Of a DNA stretch of 64,000 bases, positions 30,067 through 37,069 are shown in pieces. Every line of letters starts with the position of its first letter. The first letter of the stretch is position 1. Under the pieces are notes generated by a model. The model saw only the letters and a list, made by a program, of their open reading frames with translations. It ran no database searches and had not been told where the DNA came from. Both the position numbers and the translations under genes were made by a program. The stretch is from Planctomycetota bacterium (GTDB lineage: Bacteria > Planctomycetota > Planctomycetia > Pirellulales > UBA1268): positions 232,694 through 296,693 of the forward strand of contig QWOQ01000007.1 of the NCBI GenBank assembly GCA_003669585.1. Reading direction: 5' to 3'.

Positions 30067-30450
30067 TCACACATTTGCTTCAAGCCACTGCATTGCCGAA
30101 GCGACGTCAACAAAGCTTTCAAACGATTTGTTGAGCTTTGTTATTCGAAAGACCTCTTTCACGTTGTGACTGAGCCCTACCAAAATAACTTTTTGGCTGC
30201 GTTCTATACATTCCAGTCTCAATCGAACGAGTGAACTCAGCGAACTGCTCGAAAAAAACGTGACCTGCTCAAGATCAAGCACCAGAGACAGTGGCGAGTT
30301 TGTCCGTGCTGAGCAAAATAATTCTTCCTCGAAAAGAAGTCTGTTCCCCTCATCAATCTGCATTGTGTGCACGCGAACCACGATCGTATTGTGGTTTATT
30401 TCTGCGGTCATAATGCTCGGCGTGTCATCCGACAAACTTTTGTTCAACAT
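30067..30450 (-). CDS. STAS-domain anti-sigma factor antagonist
   Basis: Small cytoplasmic protein of about 127 residues from the ATG at 30450; the frame is open to a GTG at 30507. The STAS pattern is clear: NTIVVRVHTMQIDEGN, then SLVLDLEQVTFFSSSSLSSLVRLRLEC, where the loop Ser run contains the site usually phosphorylated by an RsbW-like kinase, and a final region KLNKSFESFVDVASAMQWLE. It converges on the RsbU-like phosphatase gene about 90 bases away and is probably the protein that phosphatase reactivates. The run of four Ser in place of the usual D-S-S/T-G makes the exact phosphosite uncertain. Confidence 0.85.
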   Translation of the reverse strand: MLNKSLSDDTPSIMTAEINHNTIVVRVHTMQIDEGNRLLFEEELFCSARTNSPLSLVLDLEQVTFFSSSSLSSLVRLRLECIERSQKVILVGLSHNVKEVFRITKLNKSFESFVDVASAMQWLEANV

Positions 30451-30753
30451 AATCCTTCTATCCCTTTTGCATACAAACAGAATATTTTTCCAGAGTTTCT
30501 TCTTCACTAAGGTATCACCGCGTGCATCTGATTACCACAATCTGGTGTTCAACTTTTCTTCGCCAGAAGAGATATTTCTACATGTTTTGTCATCGTATTT
30601 GAGACGAGACTTGAGGAAACACGACGGAGTTCGAAGCGGATCGTGAGGCGGTGTCGACGTCGCGGCCAAAAGGCAGCATCTGAGTGCAACACATATGTGA
30701 GACCTCCGCGTGACTTTGACAATGATGTATCGTAAAAAGAGTTCTGAGCATCA
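30451..30753. other. Divergent intergenic region, no gene recognised
   Basis: About 300 bases between the divergent STAS and acyltransferase genes. Promoters for both must be here. No repeat or structured RNA was recognised. Confidence 0.35.
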
Positions 30754-32451
30754 ATGAATCAATCCGATTGTTCAGTCACTCTTCGACGACACGATCTCGA
30801 TGCGCTTCGAGCCTTTGCCATGTTTCTGGGCATTGTGCTGCATAGTGCTCTTTCATTTACAGGCTTTCCATGGCCTGTTGAGGATCGCTCTTCCAATCCG
30901 ATATTTCAACTGCTTTTTTGTGCAATTCACGGTTTTCGAATGCCATTGTTTTTTCTCCTGAGCGGACTGTTCACCATGATGCTGTGGCGACGACGAGGTG
31001 TGGTTGCATTATTAAAGCAAAGAACGTTGCGGATTTTTATTCCCTTCCTACTCGGAATCGTCACTCTCATACCCGCTCTTCACTGGGCTTCATTCATCGC
31101 ACATGAATGGTCTATACAACACAAGGACAGTCCTCACGAAACAGAGCCTGGCTGGCTCCAATCACTCAAAGCGAGTGATTGGAGAAACATAAAGGTGCTT
31201 TTAGAAAATGGCGCCGATCCTCAGGAAGTGGATATCACGTTTGGCATCCCGATGCTGGGCTGGGCCTGTTTGTACGGCAATGAACAGATCGCACGTTTGC
31301 TCATCGACTCTGGTGCAGACGTAAACGGGCCAGACAGAAGCGGCAACTGCCCCTTGCATCAATCCGCATTCATGGGGCATTTCGAAATTGTTGATTTACT
31401 GATCAGAAGTGGTGCCGTTCCAACCATCAAAGGAAAACGTTCTGAAACGGCCATCGACTCAACTCGAGTAGATTGGAAAACAACAACGTTTATTGCCAAG
31501 GCACTCGGAATTTCTTTGCCCACAAAGGAAGAACTCGAAGGCAGTCGGGCAGAGTGTCGTCAGCTTCTGAAAAAGTATTTCGTACATGAGACAGAACTCA
31601 CCGTGGAAGTACTGAATTCACGGTGGGGATTGAATCACCTCCGCAAACGCTACTCGGAGTTTCTTGTTTCGGATCGTTTTATGATTCACTTAAACGCACA
31701 CTCTCAACCATTTCATCTCATCATGACCGGCGTCTTTGGGCATCTCTGGTTTCTTTGGTTTTTATACTGGTTTGTAATTTTATTTTCACTGCTTGCGTGC
31801 ATGATGAAAAATCTTTCTTTTCCGAAATTGTCACACATTCTGATTCTCTCACCGATTCGATGGCTCTGGCTTGTGCCCCTGACAATGATTCCACAAATGT
31901 TCATGGGGTGCTTTGCGCCAAGTTTCGGTCCGGACACCTCGATGAGCATTCTTCCTCCACCCCATCTATTCACCTACTACGGAATATTTTTCTTTTTTGG
32001 GGCTCTTTCGTATGACTGCGACAACGACAAACAACTTGGAACGTGGTGGAAACTCGGAATCCCCCTGGCACTTTTGGTCGCTTTGCCACTGGCACTTGTA
32101 ACAATCGGCGACACTTTTTTGTCTGGACTGTTGCAGGTGATCTACGCCTGGGCAATGACCTTCGGGATGATCGGAATGTTTCGGGCATTGGTGACTGGAG
32201 AAAATAAATGGATACGGTACCTCTCTGATTCAGCGTACTGGTCATATCTGGTTCACCTACCAATTCTGATTTTGGTACAGGCGTGGGTGCAGAAATGGGA
32301 TATGCCAGCGCTTGTAAAGTTTGCCATTGTCTGTTCGGTGACATCGGCACTTTTGTTGATCAGTTACCACACTCTGGTGCGATACCGTTGGCTGGGACGA
32401 CTTTTAAACGGCCCGCGTACTCGCCCCACAAAAGTATCCGTCACGTTTTGA
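30754..32451 (+). CDS. Acyltransferase family 3 membrane protein with inserted ankyrin repeats
   Basis: A 565-residue integral membrane protein. The N-terminal part is a typical Acyl_transf_3 start: RRHDLDALRAFAMFLGIVLHSA with the family R-x10-H pair (Arg19, His30), then RMPLFFLLSGLFTMMLWRRRG and a further membrane helix ending near residue 117. Between about residues 130 and 255 lies a soluble block of ankyrin repeats (KVLLENGADPQEVD, ARLLIDSGADVNGPDRSGNCPLHQSAFMGHFEIVDLLIRSGA). Membrane segments resume at about 325 (GVFGHLWFLWFLYWFVILFS) and run to the end (HTLVRYRWLGRLLNG). The family moves acyl groups onto surface glycans; the long form resembles OpgC/MdoC-like proteins. The ankyrin block probably recruits a protein partner. 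The 3' end overlaps the convergent SRPBCC gene by 11 bases. Confidence 0.88.
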   Translation: MNQSDCSVTLRRHDLDALRAFAMFLGIVLHSALSFTGFPWPVEDRSSNPIFQLLFCAIHGFRMPLFFLLSGLFTMMLWRRRGVVALLKQRTLRIFIPFLLGIVTLIPALHWASFIAHEWSIQHKDSPHETEPGWLQSLKASDWRNIKVLLENGADPQEVDITFGIPMLGWACLYGNEQIARLLIDSGADVNGPDRSGNCPLHQSAFMGHFEIVDLLIRSGAVPTIKGKRSETAIDSTRVDWKTTTFIAKALGISLPTKEELEGSRAECRQLLKKYFVHETELTVEVLNSRWGLNHLRKRYSEFLVSDRFMIHLNAHSQPFHLIMTGVFGHLWFLWFLYWFVILFSLLACMMKNLSFPKLSHILILSPIRWLWLVPLTMIPQMFMGCFAPSFGPDTSMSILPPPHLFTYYGIFFFFGALSYDCDNDKQLGTWWKLGIPLALLVALPLALVTIGDTFLSGLLQVIYAWAMTFGMIGMFRALVTGENKWIRYLSDSAYWSYLVHLPILILVQAWVQKWDMPALVKFAIVCSVTSALLLISYHTLVRYRWLGRLLNGPRTRPTKVSVTF

Positions 32452-32893
32452 AGCTGCGAAGATACCACCGAGTTGCGAGCTTTCGGTATGTGAACATCAA
32501 TGTGAGATTCGGTTTTGAAAACAGAAGTCTCGTCACAATTCCCCAGAAGCCAGACTTGTGTTCGTATTCGATCTGTTCCCGAATTTCAGTTATTTTCTGG
32601 GACAGAGAAATAAATGTGTGGGTGTGCTCCCATTTTTTTGCAGGTCCTGCAATTTGAATATCAGTAAACCCGTGAAGAGAAACATTTCTATGCAAGGCCG
32701 TCCACCGAAGCGGCAGCGGGCCCACCCAGAGCGTGAATTTCGACACCGATCCTTCACGCAAAGGTTCGATGTCAATAAGCTGAACAATTGTAGGTGGCGG
32801 TGTCAGCTTTTTGAGTGCGCTCGTGTCGTGATGAAAGTCGCAGACTGCCTGAAGTGGGGCGCGAACCGTGAAATAATAGCTAAAAGCAGGCAT
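32441..32893 (-). CDS. SRPBCC family (START-like) ligand-binding protein
   Basis: About 150 residues from the ATG at 32893; the frame extends upstream to 32971 but the conserved start is MPAFSYYFTVRAPLQAVCDF. The pattern of an N-terminal strand, the helix after APLQAVCDFHHD, the central strands KFTLWVGPLPLRWTALHR and WEHTHTFISLS, and the long C-terminal helix (LTLMFTYRKLATRWYLR) fits the SRPBCC helix-grip fold. It is close to the small SRPBCC proteins annotated near nucleoside-epimerase and cyclase genes. No catalytic residues can be assigned; binding of a hydrophobic ligand is the usual role. Weak ribosome binding site. It converges with and overlaps the acyltransferase gene by 11 bases. Confidence 0.75.
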   Translation of the reverse strand: MPAFSYYFTVRAPLQAVCDFHHDTSALKKLTPPPTIVQLIDIEPLREGSVSKFTLWVGPLPLRWTALHRNVSLHGFTDIQIAGPAKKWEHTHTFISLSQKITEIREQIEYEHKSGFWGIVTRLLFSKPNLTLMFTYRKLATRWYLRSFKT

Positions 32894-33179
32894 GGCAAGA
32901 TGTTTTTGTATATAGTTTGTCGAATCTTTCAATCGGTCTGCTCTTGTACACACGCCCGGCAATAAATTCACAGTCGCTAAGATATTTAACTATCCCCTCA
33001 TAACCGCAAAACCGTTGGAAATCAAACAGTCAAACCAAATATTCTCGCTAGAACTTGTATCGCTCTAATTCTTTTACGATCTGCCGCAAGTCGCGTATCG
33101 CCTCATCTCTTTGGTTTCACGCTCTGCCCGTCGCTCCGGCAACGTCAGGCCGGTAACTTCTATGCGCGCGCGGCGGCTA

Positions 33180-33326
33180 ACGCGACCGCGGCGAGAAACA
33201 GAAATTCTACACCGGCAAGATTCCCCGCGACTACGTGCTCAACGAGGGCGACCTACTCGTTGCCATGACGGAGCAGGCAGCGGGTTTGCTCGGCTCCTGC
33301 ACCAATCCTTCACCGGAGAATTGTGA
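33180..33326 (+). pseudogene. hsdS: hsdS remnant 1 (type I restriction specificity subunit)
   Basis: Fragment of a type I restriction-modification specificity subunit. One frame reads GEKQKFYTGKIPRDYVLNEGDLLVAMTEQAAGLLGS, typical of the strand region of an HsdS target recognition domain. At about 33294 the match jumps to another frame reading LHQSFTGEL and stop, the conserved HsdS C-terminus. A large internal deletion with frameshift therefore joined the recognition domain to the tail. No hsdM is present upstream. The base composition is clearly richer in G+C than the genes to the left, suggesting transfer. Confidence 0.8.
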
Positions 33327-33361
33327 AATGAAAACACCCGCACCAGCCACCACCATTGGGA

Positions 33362-33600
33362 CGCCCTTTCAGGGCTTTTCCAAATGGCCGTCCATAATCC
33401 CAGGGCGTTGCCCTGGGCTATGGCTGAATCGCCCCTTTGGGGCTGCGGCAAGACGCGCACCTTTTCCGAGGAATCACCGCATCGGGGCTGCGGCAAGACG
33501 CGCCGGATTTCTCAGCCCCAAAGGGGCGCCACAACACCAGCCCAGGGCAACGCCCTGGGAAACCGACCCACCAACTCATCAAAGCCCTGAAAGGGCGCGC
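33362..33600. repeat. REP-like palindromes in two opposed triplets upstream of the RAYT gene
   Basis: Three short palindromes occur in order: CGCCCTTTCAGGGC (33362-33375), CCCAGGGCGTTGCCCTGGG (33399-33417) and GCCCCTTTGGGGC (33431-33443). The same three then follow in reverse order and orientation at 33515-33527, 33541-33559 and 33584-33597. Between the two sets a 20-base unit (GGGGCTGCGGCAAGACGCGC) is directly repeated at 33439-33458 and 33484-33503. The whole block is thus a large imperfect inverted repeat of nested hairpins, as in REP/BIME elements mobilised by RAYT transposases. Confidence 0.88.
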
Positions 33601-33606
33601 TAATCC

Positions 33607-34059
33607 ATGCCACAATCCCTCGCGCGGCTGCACATCCATCTCATCTTTAGCACCAAGAACCGCGAACCCCTCCTGCACGACGCCGTGCGCGATTCCTTGC
33701 ACCGCTACATGGCGAGCGTCCTGCAAAACTTTGGCTGCCCGCCCGTCCTCATCAATTCCGTCGCGGATCACGTCCACGTTCTCTTTGAACTCGGTCGGAC
33801 CGTCGCCGTCAGTGCCACCGTGGAAGAGGTCAAAAAGACTTCCTCGAAATGGATCAAGACGCAGGGCAATGAATTTGCCGCGTTCGCATGGCAGGCTGGC
33901 TATGGGGCGTTTGCTGTATCCGAATCTAATGTCGCCGCCGTGCGCGAATATATCGCCGGCCAGCAGGAGCATCACCGCAAGAAGTCCTTTCAGGAGGAAT
34001 ACCGTTCGTTCCTCGAACGACATCGGATCACCTGCGACGAACGGTATATGTGGGATTGA
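33607..34059 (+). mobile_element. REP-associated tyrosine transposase (IS200/IS605 Y1 family)
   Basis: A 150-residue single-domain Y1 transposase, full length for this class. It has the N-terminal strand ARLHIHLIFSTKNREPLL, the HUH metal motif in SVADHVHVLFELGR (about residues 57-65), and the C-terminal helix carrying the catalytic Tyr (AAVREYIAGQQEHHRKKSFQEEYRSFLE). The enzyme nicks and rejoins single-stranded DNA at hairpins. It is flanked on both sides by REP-type palindromes (33362-33600 and 34062-34140), the expected partner sequences of a RAYT gene. The frame is intact and could be active. It lies between hsdS remnants 1 and 2, and an ATG a few bases after remnant 1 now reads into the repeats, so the element probably disrupted an accessory gene there. 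Confidence 0.9.
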
Positions 34060-34061
34060 AT

Positions 34062-34140
34062 CGCCCCTTCAGGGCTTGATGTATTTCATGACGATTCCCG
34101 GGGCGCTGCCCCGGGCTGAGATGATTCGCCCCGTTGGGGC
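34062..34140. repeat. Third REP triplet, downstream of the RAYT gene
   Basis: CGCCCCTTCAGGGC (34062-34075), CCCGGGGCGCTGCCCCGGG (34097-34115) and GCCCCGTTGGGGC (34128-34140) repeat the order and spacing of the first triplet at 33362-33443 with base changes that keep pairing. It starts 2 bases after the transposase stop codon and ends 7 bases before hsdS remnant 2. Confidence 0.86.
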
Positions 34141-34147
34141 TGCCCCC

Positions 34148-34249
34148 ATCACCACCCAACGCCTCGCCGCCATCTACTCCCGGAAGCACGCCCTGCTTAC
34201 GACGCTGAAGAAGTCGCTGCTGCACCAAGCCTTCACCGGAGAACTGTGA
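34148..34249 (+). pseudogene. hsdS: hsdS remnant 2 (C-terminal end only)
   Basis: About 33 codons in frame with a stop at 34249 read ITTQRLAAIYSRKHALLTTL then KKSLLHQAFTGEL. This is the conserved final coiled-coil and tail of type I HsdS subunits. There is no upstream specificity domain; the REP triplet directly abuts it. It is the second of three such tails in the island. The HepT gene begins 46 bases after its stop. Confidence 0.82.
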
Positions 34250-34295
34250 GGATTTCTGATTTCCGCAATCCAAAGTGCCGACTATACTTTCGCTC

Positions 34296-34721
34296 ATGAG
34301 CAATCCCGACATCCGCTGGATTCATCGCTTTGACAATTTCAAGCGAGCCTTTGCGAGATTGAGCGAGGCCTCCGCGCTGGCGAAGGCGCGTGAACTTTCG
34401 GATTTGGAACGACAGGGGTTGATCCAGGCGTTTGAGTTCACCCACGAACTGGCTTGGAACACGCTGAAGGATTTCCTGACGGCACGCGGCAACTCAGACA
34501 AGCTTTACGGATCGCGCGACGCCACGCGGGCAGCCTTTGCCGCGGAACTCATCGCAGACGGGGAGGCATGGATGAAGATGATCGAGCATCGTAACGAAAC
34601 CTCCCACACCTACAACGACGACGTGGCCGGGAAGATCATGGCGGCGGTGCAGACGCTCTATGTTCCGGCGTTCGAGGCATTTCATCGCCGGTTCCTAGAA
34701 TTGGAAAAGGAGGAAGCATGA
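34296..34721 (+). CDS. hepT: HepT-like HEPN toxin (HI0074-type nucleotidyltransferase substrate-binding protein)
   Basis: A 141-residue all-helical protein of the HI0074/HEPN family. The ATG at 34296 is chosen because family similarity starts there. The HEPN ribonuclease motif R-x4-H-x-Y is intact in EHRNETSHTY (Arg99, His104, Tyr106). In characterised HepT proteins this is the catalytic site, and the motif Tyr is the residue AMPylated by the partner. Other landmarks are ELAWNTLKDFLTARGN and GSRDATRAAFAAELI. The stop overlaps the MntA start by 4 bases, so the two are translationally coupled. As a toxin it would cut RNA unless modified. It sits between hsdS remnants 2 and 3, a usual place for cargo in type I restriction loci. 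Confidence 0.88.
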   Translation: MSNPDIRWIHRFDNFKRAFARLSEASALAKARELSDLERQGLIQAFEFTHELAWNTLKDFLTARGNSDKLYGSRDATRAAFAAELIADGEAWMKMIEHRNETSHTYNDDVAGKIMAAVQTLYVPAFEAFHRRFLELEKEEA

Positions 34722-35050
34722 ACCACGGTCTGACAACGACGACGGTGGAACGCCTCCAAAGCGTGCTGGCCCATTATCCGGAGATGGAGAAGGCAGTGCT
34801 GTATGGTTCACGCGCTAAGGGGACGTATCGCCCCGGATCAGACATAGACCTGACGCTCTGCGGCAGTGAGCTGAATCACACACTGCTGACGCGGATTGAT
34901 AACGAACTGGATGATCTGCTGCTGCCCTACCAGATAGACCTCTCGCTTTTCGCGAGTCTGACCCATCCGTCGCTGATCGACCACATCCGCCGCGTCGGTG
35001 TGGTGCTGTATGAAAAGAATGCCGCGCCACTGGAGGCCCGCCCGGCATGA
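34718..35050 (+). CDS. mntA: MntA-like minimal nucleotidyltransferase antitoxin
   Basis: A 110-residue minimal nucleotidyltransferase. The catalytic motif GS-x10-D-x-D is complete: LYGSRAKGTYRPGSDIDLTL, with Gly30-Ser31 and Asp42/Asp44. A further acidic residue on the next strand is in YQIDLSLF. In known HepT/MntA pairs this enzyme adds AMP units to the toxin Tyr and so silences it. The gene overlaps hepT at its start by 4 bases and hsdS remnant 3 at its end by 4 bases, so the row was once a tightly coupled operon. Both frames are intact and the needed residues are present, so the module is probably functional although the restriction system around it is not. Confidence 0.9.
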   Translation: MNHGLTTTTVERLQSVLAHYPEMEKAVLYGSRAKGTYRPGSDIDLTLCGSELNHTLLTRIDNELDDLLLPYQIDLSLFASLTHPSLIDHIRRVGVVLYEKNAAPLEARPA

Positions 35051-35151
35051 ACGAAACCCGGCGCTTCGCCCGCCTCTAAGAACAAAAGCTCGCCGCGCTG
35101 GAGGCGTTGAAAAAATCACTGCTGCACCAAGCCTTCACCGGAGAACTATAA
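35047..35151 (+). pseudogene. hsdS: hsdS remnant 3 (short start joined to C-terminal tail)
   Basis: An ATG overlapping the mntA stop opens MNETRRFARL, followed by an in-frame TAA, after which the same frame continues EQKLAALEALKKSLLHQAFTGEL and stops at 35151. The second part is the conserved HsdS C-terminus. I read it as an hsdS copy whose specificity domains were deleted and which also took a nonsense codon where a Tyr codon would fit. The NucS-like gene starts 3 bases after its stop. Confidence 0.78.
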
Positions 35152-35154
35152 TTC

Positions 35155-36093
35155 ATGATGAACTACTATCGTGTCATGCTAGGGAAGAAGAGCGTTTTCG
35201 CAGAGGAGTGCTTCAACGGCAACTTCATTGGCGTCGACTTCGGCATTGAGCAAGACCTCACGAACAGGCTACCGGAGGAATGGCGTGCGTTTAATAAGGA
35301 GTTCATCCCTGTCTTTCTGATGGCGCGCCCCGAAAAAACTAAGATTGGTGCAGGACTGGCCTGCGGCGCGCTGTGGACGGTGTGCAAGGGGATTCAGAAA
35401 GGCGACACGGTGCTCTGTCCAGACGGCAAGGGCTCCTATCATGTGGCCGAAGTCGTCGGCGATTATTACTACGAACCCGGGCCTCCCCTGTGCCACAGAC
35501 GCAAGGTGCGCTGGATGGACGCTGTCATTTCTCGCTCTGACATGAGCGAAGGGCTGCAAAACTCCGCCGGGGTGCCCCTGACCGTGGTGGGACCGCCCGC
35601 CATTACAAATTACCGGCAGGAAATCGAAAACCTCATCGGCAATGTGCACTCACCCATGCCGGTTCTCGTTGGCGGTGCAGAGGTTGAGGATGTTTCATCG
35701 TTCGCCTTGGAAAAGCATTTGGAGGATTTCTTGGTGGAGAACTGGTCGCAAACCGAACTGGGCCAAGACTTCGAAATCTACAATGAAGACGGCGAACCTT
35801 TCGGCAAACAGTATCCGACCGACACCGGCCCGCTCGACATTCTCGCCATCAGCAAAGACAAGAAGCGACTTCTGGTGGTGGAGTTGAAGAAAGGCCGGGC
35901 CAGCGATGCAGTGGTGGGCCAGACGCTCCGATACATGGGCTTTGTGCGGGACGAACTGGCCGAGGAAGGGCAGACGGTGCAGGGCGTGATCATCGCGCAT
36001 GAAGACGACCAACGAATCCGCCGCGCGCTGAGCATGACGCCGGGGATCACCTTTTATCTATATCAAGTGAGCTTCAAACTCGTGAAGGCGTGA
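35155..36093 (+). CDS. NucS-like PD-(D/E)XK endonuclease domain protein, candidate defence nuclease
   Basis: A 312-residue protein in two parts. The C-terminal part (about 180-312) is an EndoNucS/DUF91-like nuclease: EKHLEDFLVENW with Glu186 and Glu190, TGPLDILAISKDKKRLLVVELKKGRA split as Asp228, Glu243-x-Lys245, then Gln256 in VVGQTLRYMGFV. All residues of the PD-(D/E)XK core are present. The N-terminal part (about 1-150) is a mixed domain (YYRVMLGKKSVFAEECFNGN, CKGIQKGDTVLCPDGKGSYHV) that I read as a modified-base or DNA-reader-like domain, with low certainty. It begins 3 bases after hsdS remnant 3 and is followed after 1 base by a winged-helix gene, itself overlapping hsdR. It likely protects against foreign DNA, acting with or beside the restriction enzyme. 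Confidence 0.82.
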   Translation: MMNYYRVMLGKKSVFAEECFNGNFIGVDFGIEQDLTNRLPEEWRAFNKEFIPVFLMARPEKTKIGAGLACGALWTVCKGIQKGDTVLCPDGKGSYHVAEVVGDYYYEPGPPLCHRRKVRWMDAVISRSDMSEGLQNSAGVPLTVVGPPAITNYRQEIENLIGNVHSPMPVLVGGAEVEDVSSFALEKHLEDFLVENWSQTELGQDFEIYNEDGEPFGKQYPTDTGPLDILAISKDKKRLLVVELKKGRASDAVVGQTLRYMGFVRDELAEEGQTVQGVIIAHEDDQRIRRALSMTPGITFYLYQVSFKLVKA

Positions 36094-36094
36094 G

Positions 36095-36325
36095 ATGAAG
36101 GCATTCAATCTGAAGTCTCCACAGAAGCTGGTTTTTCAACCCAGACACCAACAGCTATTAAAGCTGCTCCATGATCACGGCAGCATGGCTCCGGCAGAAA
36201 TCTGGAAGGCTCTGGATATTTCCAGGCAGGGTGCAGTGGACTTGATTCACCCATTGATCGAGGCGGGTATCATTGAAAAACTCGGCAGTAAGAAAAATGG
36301 GCGTTACCTCCTGAGACAACCATGA
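36095..36325 (+). CDS. Small winged-helix DNA-binding protein
   Basis: A 76-residue protein with a winged helix-turn-helix pattern: HQQLLKLLHDHGSMAPAEIWKALDISRQGAVDLIHPLIEAGIIEK, followed by the wing GSKKNGRYLL. This resembles MarR/ArsR-type small regulators and the fragmentary helix-turn-helix proteins found between hsdS and hsdR. It starts 1 base after the nuclease stop and its stop overlaps the hsdR start by 4 bases (ATGA, 36322-36325), so the three were translated as a unit. It could regulate the operon or give DNA-binding specificity to the nuclease. Neither is shown. Confidence 0.78.
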   Translation: MKAFNLKSPQKLVFQPRHQQLLKLLHDHGSMAPAEIWKALDISRQGAVDLIHPLIEAGIIEKLGSKKNGRYLLRQP

Positions 36326-37069
36326 ACGAAGCCGAAACCAGAGCCGAGCAGATTGACCCCGCGCTAAAAGCGGCGGGCTGGGGCGTTGTGGAAGGCAGTA
36401 AAGTTTCGCGCAAGTTTTCAAACACTCACGAGAGCAAAAGGAATCTGGGGAACCAGTTGAAGAACGCCCGGCAAAGATTCGCATCAAGTTAGCCGATGGC
36501 AAAGCGCGCACGATTCAACACATGATGAGCACGACCTTTTGGCATCCTGATGGAACGCCCATGTCGGCGCAGCAGTTCATGGAAATGCTCTTCGGCAAGT
36601 TGCCGGACTTCTTCAAGGATGAAGAGGAGCTTCGCACAATCTGGAGCGACCCAGCAACGCGCAAAAGATTATTGCAAGGCTTGGCAGAGAAAGGATTTGG
36701 TGGCGAGTAGTTAGCGGAGATGCAGAAAATTATCGACGCGGAACAAAGCGATTTGTTTGATGTCTTGGCGCATGTTGCCTATGCGATTACACTCCAAACA
36801 CGCGAGCACGCGAGGCGCGCGCCGGTCAGGCAAGAGTGGGTATCTCCAGTCGGTTTGGCACGCCGCAGCAGGAGTTTCTCGATTTCGTGCTGTCTCATTA
36901 TGTGCGCGTCGGCGTTGACGAACTCGATCTCGAGAAGCTCACGCCGCTGCTCAAATTAAAATACAACGACTCGCTGACCGATGCGGTTCGCTCTCTTGGA
37001 CAGGCCGATCAGATTCAAAAGTGTTTTGCAGGGTTTCAAAAGTATCTCTATGCAGTGAGCGTTGCGTAG
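36322..37069 (+). pseudogene. hsdR: hsdR remnant (type I restriction endonuclease R subunit)
   Basis: The start is hsdR-like: MNEAETRAEQIDPALKAAGW then GVVEGSKVSR. Near 36410 the reading jumps to another frame matching the C-terminal part of R subunits (RPAKIRIKLADGKARTIQHM, MSAQQFMEMLFGKLPDFFKD, LLQGLAEKGFGGE). A TAG at 36708 interrupts this; the same frame continues (LAEMQKIIDAEQSDLFDVLA), then shifts again near 36800 to QQEFLDFVLSHYVRVGVDEL and ends KCFAGFQKYLY. The nuclease and helicase motor, several hundred residues, are missing. With a large deletion, a nonsense codon and at least one more frameshift the gene is dead, so any type I system here cannot cut. Confidence 0.88.

Noticed and set aside
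33362-33600. Possible CRISPR array
   Set aside because: Repeats are palindromic, differ from each other and occur in opposed orientation without regular spacers or cas genes; RAYT/REP fits better.
33235-33603. Frame reading through hsdS remnant 1 and the REP block as one protein
   Set aside because: The REP palindromes are translated by chance; the protein is low in complexity and repeats itself only because the DNA does.
33437-34249. A 270-codon plus-strand frame running through the RAYT gene into hsdS remnant 2
   Set aside because: It is a shadow in another frame of the transposase and the repeats; only its last 33 codons are meaningful, as the hsdS tail.
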